A stretch of 64,000 nt of DNA from Streptomyces sp. CB02400. Its GTDB lineage: Bacteria; Actinomycetota; Actinomycetes; Streptomycetales; Streptomycetaceae. Shown here one piece after another: positions 36,170 through 44,274 of this stretch. The position numbers and the translations under genes are program-made. The notes below the pieces were generated by a model. That model saw only the letters and a list, made by a program, of their open reading frames with translations. It was not told the DNA's origin and ran no database searches. The first letter of the stretch is position 1. Each line of letters starts with the position of its first letter. The stretch covers positions 248,001 to 312,000 of the forward strand of contig NZ_LIWB01000004.1 in assembly GCF_001905725.1 (NCBI RefSeq). The letters are read 5' to 3'.

Positions 36170-37338
36170 GCGGCCGGGAGGACGGCCCTCGTACGCCCGC
36201 CTCGGTCGCGGGGATCGCCTCCGCCGTGCGCGGGCGGCGGAGGCGGGCCGTGGACGTGGTCGCGGAGGCGCTGGAGCGGATCGGGCGGGCCGATCCGGCG
36301 CTGTGCGCGTTCCTCGAGGTGTGGGGCGAGGAGGCGCTGCGGCGGGCGGACGAGGTGGACACGCGGGTCGCCGCCGGTGAGCGGCTGCCGCTGGCCGGGG
36401 TGCCGGTCGCGGTCAAGGGGCGGCACGGGCTGCGTGCGGCGGAGCCGCTGCTCGCGGCCGGTGGTGTCGCCGTGGGTGCCACGTCGGTGCCCGGTCCGGG
36501 AACGCCCTGGCAGACCTGGGGGCTCGGGGCGCACGGCCGTACCGTCAATCCGTGGCGGGCGGACCGTACGCCGGGCGGCTCCTCGGCCGGGGCGGCGGTG
36601 GCGGTGGCGGCCGGGCTGGTGCCGCTGGCGACGGGCAGCGACGGCGCGGGCTCGGTGCGGATCCCGGCGGCGTGGTGCGGGACCGTCGGGCTGAAGGTCA
36701 CGAACGGCCGCCTCCCCTCGGCCGACCGTACGGGCCTCGCGGCGCCCGGAGTCCTCACCCGCACGGCCTCGGACGCGGCGGCCTGGTGGCGGGTGGTGTC
36801 GGGGCGGCCCATCGCCGACGAGGCCCCGGCGCCCCTTCCCGTCTCCGCCTGCTGGTCCCCCGGCCTCGGCTTCGCCGCCCCCGACCCGGAACCCGTCGCC
36901 CTGGCCCGTACGGCGGCCGACCGGCTGGTCGACACCGGGGTCGTACGGCTCGTACGCCCCTCGTCGCCACCGCGGCTCCTCGACCCCGCCCCGGCCTGGC
37001 TCGCCCTGCGCACCCCCGGTGCCGATCCCACCGACGCCCACCGGGTCCGGGCGGAGAACGACCGGCGCCTGAACGACCTCTTCGCCCGTGCCGACCTGCT
37101 GCTCACCCCCACGGCGCCCACCGCACCGCACGGTCACGACGGCCCCGGCGAGGTCTACTCGACCGCCCTCACCTGGGCGTTCAACCTCAGCGGGCACCCC
37201 GCGCTGAGCTTCCCGGCCGGGTTCGGCGCCGACGGCTGCCCGGCGGGGCTCCAGTTGGTGGCACCGCGCGGGCGGGAGGATCTGCTGCTCGCGGTGGCGG
37301 CGGAGGCGGAGCGGCGCGGGGGCGCCCCCACCGGCTGA
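36166..37338 (+). CDS. Amidase (amidase-signature family)
   Basis: A 390-residue Ser-cisSer-Lys hydrolase of carboxylic amides. The catalytic Lys is in 'GVPVAVKGRHGLRAA', and the glycine/serine-rich signature spans 'DRTPGGSSAGAAVAVAAGLV' and 'ATGSDGAGSVRIPAAWCGTV', giving both catalytic serines. The C-terminus has 'TWAFNLSGHPALSFPAGF'. The best start is TTG 36166, whose TTGA overlaps the stop of the preceding gene. The frame stays open further upstream. The protein is shorter than typical GatA-type amidases (about 450-490), lacking part of the middle region. Confidence 0.85.
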   Translation: MSGREDGPRTPASVAGIASAVRGRRRRAVDVVAEALERIGRADPALCAFLEVWGEEALRRADEVDTRVAAGERLPLAGVPVAVKGRHGLRAAEPLLAAGGVAVGATSVPGPGTPWQTWGLGAHGRTVNPWRADRTPGGSSAGAAVAVAAGLVPLATGSDGAGSVRIPAAWCGTVGLKVTNGRLPSADRTGLAAPGVLTRTASDAAAWWRVVSGRPIADEAPAPLPVSACWSPGLGFAAPDPEPVALARTAADRLVDTGVVRLVRPSSPPRLLDPAPAWLALRTPGADPTDAHRVRAENDRRLNDLFARADLLLTPTAPTAPHGHDGPGEVYSTALTWAFNLSGHPALSFPAGFGADGCPAGLQLVAPRGREDLLLAVAAEAERRGGAPTG

Positions 37339-37364
37339 GCGGCCCGTGGAGCCACGCCGCCCCT

Positions 37365-37392
37365 TTGACATATAGATGCACGCGCATATGAT
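37365..37392 (+). promoter_or_regulatory. Consensus vegetative promoter for the FMN reductase gene
   Basis: A perfect -35 TTGACA (37365-37370) and near-perfect -10 TATGAT (37387-37392) are separated by 16 bp, about 45 bp before the start codon. The spacer contains the dyad ATGC-ACGC-GCAT and is followed by ATGCAGATGC, so a repressor could cover it. Confidence 0.78.
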
Positions 37393-37436
37393 GCAGATGC
37401 CTGTATTTGACGCACGCCGAGCATCTGAGGATGATC

Positions 37437-38021
37437 ATGACTCGTCGTTTCCTCTTCGTCCTGGGCAGCGCCCGCCCCGACGGCAACACCGAACTGCTGG
37501 CCCGCCGGGCCGCCGAACAGCTGCCCCCGGACGTGGAACAGCAGTGGATCGACCTCGCCGCCCACCCCCTGCCCGACTTCGAGGACCTGCGCCACGACAG
37601 CGACCACACCCGCCCCACCGAGGGCGATGTGGCCGCGCTGCTGGACGCCACCCTCGCGGCGACGGACCTCGTGATCGCCTCGCCGCTGTACTGGTACTCG
37701 GTGTCCGCCCAGACCAAGCGCTACCTGGACCACTGGTCGGGCTGGCTGCGCACCCCGGGGCTGGACTTCAAGGCGACCCTGGCGGGGCGCACCCTGTGGG
37801 GCGTCACCGCGCTCGCGCACGAGGAGCCGGAGGTCGCCGATCCGCTGGTCGGCACGCTGAACAACTCGGCCGCGTACATGGGGATGCGCTTCGGCGGGGT
37901 CCTGCTCGGCAACGGCAGCAAGCCGGGCGACGTGCTGAAGGACACGGAGGCGCTGGCACGGGCCAAGACGTTCTTCGCCCAGGAGGCGCCCCTCGCCCGC
38001 TTCCCGTACGAGGCCGGCTGA
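37437..38021 (+). CDS. NAD(P)H-dependent FMN reductase/flavodoxin-fold oxidoreductase
   Basis: A 194-residue flavodoxin-like protein. The FMN phosphate loop is 'FLFVLGSARPDGNTELLARR'. Also present are 'ATDLVIASPLYWYSVSAQTK', 'YLDHWSGWL' and 'LWGVTALAHEEPEVADPLVG'. It is probably an NAD(P)H:quinone or FMN reductase. ATG 37437 is 6 nt past a TGAGG Shine-Dalgarno. ATG 37431 abuts that motif and is therefore unlikely. It is driven by a consensus promoter. Confidence 0.88.
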   Translation: MTRRFLFVLGSARPDGNTELLARRAAEQLPPDVEQQWIDLAAHPLPDFEDLRHDSDHTRPTEGDVAALLDATLAATDLVIASPLYWYSVSAQTKRYLDHWSGWLRTPGLDFKATLAGRTLWGVTALAHEEPEVADPLVGTLNNSAAYMGMRFGGVLLGNGSKPGDVLKDTEALARAKTFFAQEAPLARFPYEAG

Positions 38022-38034
38022 CACCGGCGCCGCC

Positions 38035-38628
38035 TCACCAGCCGAGCTGTTCCTCGCCCAGGACCTCGCTGCCGATGTGGGCGGCGAGCTTCTGGGCGCG
38101 CTCGAGATCGCCGTACTTGGTCACATGGACGAAGACGGTGTGGTCCTCGGTCCATGTGTCGCCGTACTGCGCCTCGTCGCCGTGGAACACGATCTGGACC
38201 CCGTCGTAGTTCCAGTGTCCGTGGGAGTCGATCTCCGGGTCGTCCGGCCAGCGGCCGTGCCACTCGATGGACGCCGTTCCCTCGCCCAGAGCGGTCAGGA
38301 ACCGTTCCTCGACGTCCCCGCGCCCGACGTCCTCCATGAACTGCAGCGGCAGATGCGCCTGGAGTCCGGCGTCGTCCAGTCGCGTCACGTCGAGGTCGAA
38401 GAAGAGGAAGTCACCGGTTGCCGGATCGGTGCGGGCGTCCACGTAGTCGAAATCGGCCCCGGGAACGATCCCGGCCATCCGCCGCGCGTCCCCGGGCGTC
38501 CGTATCTCGGCGGACAGCCATACCTTGTCCCCGATGTGTTCCAGCAACGCGCACAACCGCCTGGCCTGCCGGTACGCCTCGCCCGCGTCGGTGGTCCGCA
38601 GGACGGGATACGCCCGTGAATTGCCCAT
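38035..38628 (-). CDS. Conserved hypothetical protein (197 aa)
   Basis: A soluble acidic 197-residue protein with no membrane segment. Stretches such as 'DKVWLSAEIRTPGDARRMAG', 'FLFFDLDVTRLDDAGLQAHL', 'GRWPDDPEIDSHGHWNYDG' and 'TWTEDHTVFVHVTKYGDLER' give a mixed alpha/beta pattern. I do not recognise a domain. ATG at 38628. It stands alone between the convergent FMN reductase gene and an ABC transporter operon on the same strand. Confidence 0.68.
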   Translation of the reverse strand: MGNSRAYPVLRTTDAGEAYRQARRLCALLEHIGDKVWLSAEIRTPGDARRMAGIVPGADFDYVDARTDPATGDFLFFDLDVTRLDDAGLQAHLPLQFMEDVGRGDVEERFLTALGEGTASIEWHGRWPDDPEIDSHGHWNYDGVQIVFHGDEAQYGDTWTEDHTVFVHVTKYGDLERAQKLAAHIGSEVLGEEQLGW

Positions 38629-38675
38629 GGACCGAACCGTCACACGCCCCGGCCCGCCAGTGCCAGCGCATTTCC

Positions 38676-39548
38676 CTACGCGGTGATGTCCTTCGCCGTG
38701 AACCGCGCCCACGCCGCCGAGCCGAACACGGCCGCGTAGAGGGCCTGGAGGCCGAGGTTCTTCGTCAGGTCGTCCCAGTAGACCGGTTCGCGCATCAGGT
38801 CGGCGAAGGACAGCCAGTAGTGGGAGAAGAGGTAGGGGTGCAGGGCGTGCAGCTGGGGGATCTGGTCGACGATCTGGACCGTGATCAGCAGCCCTACCGT
38901 GGTCGCCATCGCCGCGATGCCGCTGTTGGTCAGCGTCGAGACGAACAGGCCGAGCGCCGCCACCCCGATCAGTGACACGGCGACGACCAGGGCGATCAGC
39001 AGGGCTCTGGCCAGTCCCTCGGAGAAGCTGATCCGGGTGCCCGAGATGGTCGTGAGGTCGCCCAGTGGGAACAGCAGCGCGCCGGTGACCAGCGCCGACA
39101 CGGCGACCACGAGCGTGGCGACCAGGCAGAAGGTCATGACCGTCGCGTACTTGGTGAGCAGCAGGCGGCTCCGCCCGGCGGGGGCGACCAGGAGGTAGCG
39201 CAGGGTGCCGGCGTTCGCCTCGCCGGCGACGGCGTCGCCCGCGACGACCCCGATCGCCATGGGCAGGAAGAACGGCAGGGTGGCGGCGAGCGCGGTGAAG
39301 ACCAGGAACAGTCCGTTGTTGGTGATCTGCGAGATGAACGCCGGCCCTCCCCCGCCGCCCCCGCCACCGGCCGACGAGCCGTTACCGGTCTCGATCCGTA
39401 CGGCGATGCCGACCAGGACCGGTACGGCCGCCAGCACCCCGAGCAGGGCGAGGGTGCGCCACCGCCGGAAGGTGGTGAGCAGCTCGCTGCGGAACAGGCC
39501 GAGGGTCCACAGCGGGTTCACCCTCCGCACCGCTTCAGCCTGCGACAT
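38676..39548 (-). CDS. ABC-2 type transporter permease
   Basis: A 290-residue permease with six hydrophobic helices. After helix 1 there is a glycine run and the loop 'GPAFISQITNNGLFLVFTAL'. The hallmark of the ABC-2 family is 'VAGDAVAGEANAGTLRYLLV' followed by 'RLLLTKYATVMTFCLVATLV'. ATG at 39548 overlaps the ATPase gene by 14 nt. With the ATPase it forms an exporter of unknown substrate (lipid, drug or peptide). Confidence 0.9.
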   Translation of the reverse strand: MSQAEAVRRVNPLWTLGLFRSELLTTFRRWRTLALLGVLAAVPVLVGIAVRIETGNGSSAGGGGGGGGPAFISQITNNGLFLVFTALAATLPFFLPMAIGVVAGDAVAGEANAGTLRYLLVAPAGRSRLLLTKYATVMTFCLVATLVVAVSALVTGALLFPLGDLTTISGTRISFSEGLARALLIALVVAVSLIGVAALGLFVSTLTNSGIAAMATTVGLLITVQIVDQIPQLHALHPYLFSHYWLSFADLMREPVYWDDLTKNLGLQALYAAVFGSAAWARFTAKDITA

Positions 39549-40509
39549 CGAAGCCCTCCCCGGTCAGCGCCACGAACGCGTCCTCCAGCGAGGCCCGTTC
39601 CGCCCCGAAGCCGCGTACCCGGACGCCTGCCGTCACCAGCGCCGCGTTCACCTCGGCGAGGTCGCGCTCGGGCACCTCGCCGGTCACCCGCTCCCCGTCC
39701 ACGACGACATCGGCGACCCCCTGCTCCTTGAGCACCCGGGCGGCGTCCGCCGGGTCGGGTGTGGTCACCACCAGCCGGCCGCGGGCGCCCGCGGCCAGGT
39801 CGGCGACCGGGCCCTGGGTGATCAGCCGGCCCTGGGCCATCACGGCGGCGTGCGTGCACACCTGCTCGATCTCGTCGAGGAGGTGGGAGGAGAGGAAGAC
39901 GGTGGTGCCGTCCGAGGCCAGTTCGCGCACCAGCGTGCGGATCTCCCGCATGCCCTGCGGGTCGAGGCCGTTGGTCGGCTCGTCCAGGACGAGCAGCCGG
40001 CGCGGCTGGAGCAGGGCGGCCGCGAGGCCGAGGCGCTGCTTCATGCCGAGGGAGTACGCCTTCGCCTTCTTGCCGGCGGCGGCCGTGAGGCCCACCCGGT
40101 CCAGGGCGGCGGCGACGCGGGCGCGCCGGGTGCGCGGGTCCGCGGTCGGGTCGGCGGCGTCGTAGCGCAGGAGGTTGTCCCGGCCGGAGAGGAAGCCGTA
40201 CAGGGCCGGGCCCTCGATGAGGGCGCCGACGTGGGGCAGCACGGCGCGCGCGGAGCGCGGCATGGGGCGCCCCAGGACGTGCGCCGTGCCGGAGGTCGGC
40301 TCGATCAGGCCCATCAGCATGCGGATGGTGGTGGTCTTGCCGGAGCCGTTGGGGCCGAGGAAGCCGAAGACGCTGCCCGCCGGGACGGTCAGGTGCAGAC
40401 CGTCGACGGCGAGCTGTCCGCCGCGGTAGCGCTTGGTGAGCGCGCGGGTGGTGATGACTCCCTCACCCGCGCGCACCCCGTCCGGCTCGCTGGCGGACGC
40501 CTCGCCCAT
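39535..40509 (-). CDS. ABC transporter ATP-binding protein
   Basis: A 324-residue ATPase partner of the overlapping permease. Walker A is 'GFLGPNGSGKTTTIRML', the Q-loop lies in 'VLPHVGALIEGPALYGFLSG', the signature is 'YSLGMKQRLGLAAALL' and Walker B is 'RLLVLDEPTNGLDPQGM' followed by 'TVFLSSHLLDEIEQ' with the switch His. A C-terminal DUF4162-like domain follows. The ATG at 40509 lies 41 bp downstream of the LolA-like gene, so all three genes may be one operon. Confidence 0.92.
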   Translation of the reverse strand: MGEASASEPDGVRAGEGVITTRALTKRYRGGQLAVDGLHLTVPAGSVFGFLGPNGSGKTTTIRMLMGLIEPTSGTAHVLGRPMPRSARAVLPHVGALIEGPALYGFLSGRDNLLRYDAADPTADPRTRRARVAAALDRVGLTAAAGKKAKAYSLGMKQRLGLAAALLQPRRLLVLDEPTNGLDPQGMREIRTLVRELASDGTTVFLSSHLLDEIEQVCTHAAVMAQGRLITQGPVADLAAGARGRLVVTTPDPADAARVLKEQGVADVVVDGERVTGEVPERDLAEVNAALVTAGVRVRGFGAERASLEDAFVALTGEGFDVAG

Positions 40510-40550
40510 CGGCTCCCTCGTTCCTTGACTACGTCACTGGCCCCGGTGCT

Positions 40551-41783
40551 TTACTTCCCCGCGTCGGCCGCCTTCACGAGCGCGTCCTTGGTGACGGTGC
40601 CCACGTAGACCTTGCCGTCCTCGGTGATCAGGGCGTTCACCAGGCGGGTGCTGAACACCGTGCCGGTGCCGAACTCGCCCTCGACCTGGTCTCCGAGGGA
40701 GCCGAGGAAGCCGTCGAGGTCGCCGCCGGCCCCGCCGGTGGGCAGGTCGGTGGGCAGGCCGCCCTCGGTGCCGGTGTCGAAGGTGGCGACGGTGTTCCAG
40801 CCCTCGCCGAGCATCTTCAGCCCGTCGAGGCCCTTGGCCAGGTCCTCCTCGGACTTCGGGGCGTTCTCCGGCTTCCCGGAGTGCTCCCGGCCGTGGTCGA
40901 GTTCGCCGTCCTCGGTCACCTCGGCGCCCTTGGGCGGGGTGAAGTCGAACGTCGAGGCGGCCGGCCTGTCGAAGCTCACCTTGGTGAAGCCGACGTCCAC
41001 GACGGCCGCGCCACCGCTGGACGGGGTGAGCGTGAACTTCAGCGGCATACCGGTCTTGTGATCGACCGCGATGCTGATCGCGCCGACCGTGGAGCCGGAC
41101 TGCCGGGGCTTGACGACCAGCTTGTACGCGTCCCGGCCGGCCACCTGGGCGGTGCCGTCGACGGTCACGGACGTGGTGTCGTCGACCGACTTCAGCGCCT
41201 CCTCGGCGAAGTCCTTCGGGGTGGCCGGGGGCTGCTGCTCCCGGTCCTCGCCGGAGGCGTCGACGGTGCCGTGGTAGACCTCGTTGGAGCCGCTGTCGTA
41301 GCCCCAGACGTCCTTGCCGTTGTGGATCAGGCTGTACTCGGCGGCGTTCTCCAGGAGCGACACCTTCTGCCGGTCCGGGCCGTCGGCCGCGACGCGCAGG
41401 GTGTGCGTGCCGGAGGCCAGTTCGGTGAGCTTGGCGGACGGGTCGGCCGAGGAGCCGCCGTCCTCGCCCTGCCCCATGGCGCCGGACGCGAGGCTGTTCT
41501 CCAGGCCGCCGAGGTCCGGCAGACCGAGGTCCGTGGTGATCTTCACGGTGCCGGACAGCCGCTCGACGTCCGACTTCGCGATCTTCTCTATGAGCTGCGC
41601 GGCGGTGATCTCCGGCAGGTCGGGGTCGCCGGAGTCGGCGATCGCGGGGACGAGCCCGATGGTCGCGGCCGCCACTCCCATCACCGTGACCGGGACGACG
41701 TACCGCGCGGCCCTGCGCCGCCTCGCGCGCGGCTCGTCGGCCTCCCGCGCGGTCGTCATGTCGTCGGATTCGTACGGTGCCAT
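40551..41783 (-). CDS. LolA-like/DUF2092 exported protein
   Basis: A 410-residue protein with an Arg-rich start followed by a signal or anchor helix ('YVVPVTVMGVAAATIGLVPA'), so it is exported or membrane-anchored. Then comes a beta-rich domain: 'ERLSGTVKITTDLGLPDLGG', 'LRVAADGPDRQKVSLLENAA', 'VWGYDSGSNEVYHGTV', 'YKLVVKPRQSGSTVGAISIA' and 'DHKTGMPLKFTL'. This is the pattern of LolA-fold proteins of actinobacteria, often paired with ABC-2 exporters and thought to bind hydrophobic ligands. ATG at 41783. Confidence 0.82.
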   Translation of the reverse strand: MAPYESDDMTTAREADEPRARRRRAARYVVPVTVMGVAAATIGLVPAIADSGDPDLPEITAAQLIEKIAKSDVERLSGTVKITTDLGLPDLGGLENSLASGAMGQGEDGGSSADPSAKLTELASGTHTLRVAADGPDRQKVSLLENAAEYSLIHNGKDVWGYDSGSNEVYHGTVDASGEDREQQPPATPKDFAEEALKSVDDTTSVTVDGTAQVAGRDAYKLVVKPRQSGSTVGAISIAVDHKTGMPLKFTLTPSSGGAAVVDVGFTKVSFDRPAASTFDFTPPKGAEVTEDGELDHGREHSGKPENAPKSEEDLAKGLDGLKMLGEGWNTVATFDTGTEGGLPTDLPTGGAGGDLDGFLGSLGDQVEGEFGTGTVFSTRLVNALITEDGKVYVGTVTKDALVKAADAGK

Positions 41784-41855
41784 GTGTGCCCTACCTCCGT
41801 GGTCGGCGGCGGCTTTCGTCTCGTGACCTCGCACCAGTCTCACCCTGAGCCGCCA

Positions 41856-41877
41856 TTCTCACCCGAATCGGTGAGAA
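41856..41877. promoter_or_regulatory. 8-bp perfect dyad upstream of the LolA-like gene
   Basis: TTCTCACC (41856-41863) and GGTGAGAA (41870-41877) are a perfect inverted repeat with spacer CGAATC. A further half site TCTCACCC lies at about 41838. It could be an operator for the ABC/LolA unit, or the terminator of the polyprenyl synthase gene upstream. Confidence 0.45.
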
Positions 41878-42024
41878 GTGGTGTTGTCCGTCGTGGTCCA
41901 TCTGACCAAATCCGGCAGGCGGATTCGTCAGACCCCGGACGCAACTCCACGTACTGCTGGGGTATGACACGGAGGGCGGTTCCCTCCCCCGACCAGTAGG
42001 GGTCAGGGGGGAGTTCGGGCCGGC

Positions 42025-43035
42025 TCAGCCCGCGCGGTGCACCACCGCGTCGCACAGTTGCACGAGTGCCGTCCTCGCCTCGCACTCCTGTAGCGGGGCG
42101 AGCGCCGCGCGCGCCTCCTCGGCGTAGCGCACGGTGTCCCGGCGGGCCTGCTCCAGCGCGGGGTGGGCGCGCAGCAGTCGCAGCGCCTCGGCGTGCCGGG
42201 CGTCGTCGGTGAGGTCGGAGTCGAGCAGCTCGCACAGGGCGATGTCGTCGGCGAGACCCAGCCGGGCCGCCCGTTCGCGCAGCCGCAGCACCGGCAGGGT
42301 GGCGATGCCCTCGCGCAGGTCGGTGCCGGGGGTCTTGCCGGACTCGTGGGAGTCGGAGGCGATGTCCAGGACGTCGTCGGCGAGCTGGAAGGCGACGCCG
42401 AGCCGCTCGCCGTACTGGGTCAGCACGTCCACGACCGTCTCGTCGGCGCCGGACATCATCGCGCCGAACCGGCAGGCGACGGCGACCAGCGAGCCGGTCT
42501 TGCCGCCGAGCACGTCCAGGTAGTGGTCGACCGGGTCGCGGCCGTCCTGGGGTCCCGCGGTCTCCAGGATCTGCCCGGTGACCAGCCGCTCGAACGCCTC
42601 GGCCTGCACCCGCACGGCCTCAGGACCGAGGTCGGCCAGGATGTGCGAGGCCCGCGCGAAGAGGAAGTCGCCGGTGAGGACCGCGACGGAGTTGCCCCAG
42701 CGGGCGTTCGCGCTGTCGACGCCGCGCCGCACCTCGGCCTCGTCCATCACGTCGTCGTGGTACAGCGTGGCCAGATGGGTGAGTTCCACGACCACGGCCG
42801 AGGGCACGACACCGGGCGCGTAGGGGTCGCCGAACTGGGCGGCGAGCATCACGAGCAGCGGGCGGAACCGCTTGCCGCCGGCCCGCACCAGGTGCTGGGC
42901 GGCTCCCGTGATGAAGGGGACCTCACTCTTGGTGGCCTCGAGCAGCCCTTCCTCGACAGCCGTCATTCCGGCCTGGACATCGGCTTCCAGAGCCTGGTCC
43001 CGCACGCTCAGCCCGAACGGCCCGACGACGGTCAC
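42025..43035 (-). CDS. Polyprenyl diphosphate synthase (menaquinone side chain)
   Basis: A 336-residue trans-isoprenyl diphosphate synthase that condenses IPP onto an allylic primer to make a long chain. Both aspartate-rich motifs are intact: 'LATLYHDDVMDEAEVRRG' (first, near residue 94) and 'FQLADDVLDIASDSHESGKT' (second). 'AGGKRFRPLLVMLAAQ' is the IPP-binding region. Small residues before the first motif suggest a long product such as nonaprenyl, consistent with streptomycete MK-9. GTG at 43035. Its location near the nuo loci fits a role in quinone supply. Confidence 0.9.
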   Translation of the reverse strand: MTVVGPFGLSVRDQALEADVQAGMTAVEEGLLEATKSEVPFITGAAQHLVRAGGKRFRPLLVMLAAQFGDPYAPGVVPSAVVVELTHLATLYHDDVMDEAEVRRGVDSANARWGNSVAVLTGDFLFARASHILADLGPEAVRVQAEAFERLVTGQILETAGPQDGRDPVDHYLDVLGGKTGSLVAVACRFGAMMSGADETVVDVLTQYGERLGVAFQLADDVLDIASDSHESGKTPGTDLREGIATLPVLRLRERAARLGLADDIALCELLDSDLTDDARHAEALRLLRAHPALEQARRDTVRYAEEARAALAPLQECEARTALVQLCDAVVHRAG

Positions 43036-43582
43036 GAGGGGTCTCCTGTCTGCTGGTGTCCACTGGCGGTTACACGGAATGTCGATAGGTCGCTGCCATC
43101 ACTCAAGTCAGCGTATCCGGTCACGTTTCGATCACCGCCAGCGCCCAGGGTTACGGGCAGGGCGATACGGGATCAGGAGCGGAGTGCTTTTGATCGGTTG
43201 ATAACAACGGACATTCTTCGGCTTTCCCGGACGTAGCAATCCACTCCTCGACCCGGCTCCCGGCCCGCCTCCCGGGCCCCGCCTCGCCACGCGGACCATC
43301 CTGCCCGCCCCGACGTCCGATTTGCCGCAAATACCGAGCTAATTCCCCTTGGCGAAAAATGCGCTCACAGGCGATCCCCAGTGAAGTGAGTCACGCGCGA
43401 TCCGGCACCCCCGCCACCGGCCGCCACTCGCCTTTCCCCTTCCCCCGGCGCCGAGTTGACCCTTGGCAGTAGCAAAGGATCAAGCACCCCAAAACCCCCA
43501 TCGCAAGATCAAACGGCATCTTCTGTGATGCCCGCACTTGTTCCCGACATGTGCTCTCGCATACGTTCCGGGCCTGCCGGGT
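43036..43582. other. Intergenic region: divergent promoters, no gene
   Basis: About 550 bp with no credible coding frame lie between the polyprenyl synthase (leftward) and the riboswitch (rightward). It is locally less GC-rich (43190-43220 and 43320-43360), as expected of regulatory DNA. It holds a Crp-like site at 43381. TTGACC at about 43453 could be a -35 element but lacks a good -10 partner. Confidence 0.6.
43381..43394. promoter_or_regulatory. Crp-like binding site
   Basis: GTGAAGTGAGTCAC matches the Streptomyces Crp consensus GTG-N6-GNCAC and is a GTGA/TCAC palindrome with a 6-bp centre. It lies about 200 bp before the riboswitch and 390 bp before the transglycosylase start. Confidence 0.6.
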
Positions 43583-43770
43583 GGACGCCTAATCCTGCCG
43601 CCGCCCGCATCACACCCGACGACGAACTCAAGACGGCAGGAGTGGGGGACCCAGGTAGGTCGCCGCACCGGACATCGCACCGGGACGGCTAGGGGTGAAG
43701 CCATGCCCGCAGGGGCACGGCCGGGCACTCTCCCGCCCGAACCCGACAGCTCACCTCGCAGGCGTAGGAG
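43583..43770 (+). promoter_or_regulatory. c-di-AMP riboswitch (ydaO/yuaA class)
   Basis: The leader shows the diagnostic blocks of the ydaO class in order: GACGCCTAATCCTGCCG, then GGCAGGAGTGGGGGACCCA, GGGGTGAAGCC, CGCAGGGGC, and CCGAACCCGACAGCTCACCT ahead of CGCAGGCGTAGGAGAG. The closing stem pairs CGCCT near 43587 with AGGCG near 43760. It ends 12 bp before the start codon of a secreted transglycosylase. In Streptomyces this riboswitch class controls cell-wall hydrolases such as rpfA, with c-di-AMP lowering expression. Confidence 0.92.
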
Positions 43771-43782
43771 AGGAACCCAGAC

Positions 43783-44274
43783 ATGCCTGCTTTCGGTCAG
43801 CTCAGCCGCTTCGGCAACCGCCGCCTCGCCCGCTCCCTCGCCGTCGCCGGCACCGGCGTCGCCATGGTCGCCCTGCCGCTGTTCGGCGCGACCAGCGCCT
43901 CCGCCGCCACCACCACCGAGCCGACGACGACCGCCGCCTCCGTGACGGCGTACCCGGACAACCTCGACGGCTGGATCCGCGAGTCGCTGGACATCATGGC
44001 GCAGCACGGCATCCCGGGCAGCTACGACGCCATCCACCGCAACATCATGCGCGAGTCCTCCGGCAACCCGTACGCCATCAACAACTGGGACTCCAACGCC
44101 GCCGCCGGCACCCCGTCGAAGGGTCTGCTGCAGGTCATCGACCCGACCTTCGCGGCCTACCACGTGCCCGGCACCGCCTTCGACCCGTACGACCCGGTCG
44201 CCAACATCACGGCGGCCTGCAACTACGCGGCCGACCGCTACGGCTCCATCGACAACGTCTTCGGCGCGTACTGA
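43783..44274 (+). CDS. Secreted lytic transglycosylase (SLT domain)
   Basis: A 163-residue exported muralytic enzyme. The signal peptide is 'RSLAVAGTGVAMVALPLFGA' with a likely cut after 'TSASAA', then a Thr-rich linker. The SLT catalytic domain has 'YDAIHRNIMRESSGNPYAIN' (catalytic Glu in the ES motif), 'NAAAGTPSKGLLQVIDPTF' and 'DPVANITAACNYAADRYGSI'. It cleaves the glycan strand between MurNAc and GlcNAc. ATG at 43783 follows the riboswitch. It ends inside the 3' end of a convergent HAD gene (37-bp overlap). Confidence 0.93.
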   Translation: MPAFGQLSRFGNRRLARSLAVAGTGVAMVALPLFGATSASAATTTEPTTTAASVTAYPDNLDGWIRESLDIMAQHGIPGSYDAIHRNIMRESSGNPYAINNWDSNAAAGTPSKGLLQVIDPTFAAYHVPGTAFDPYDPVANITAACNYAADRYGSIDNVFGAY

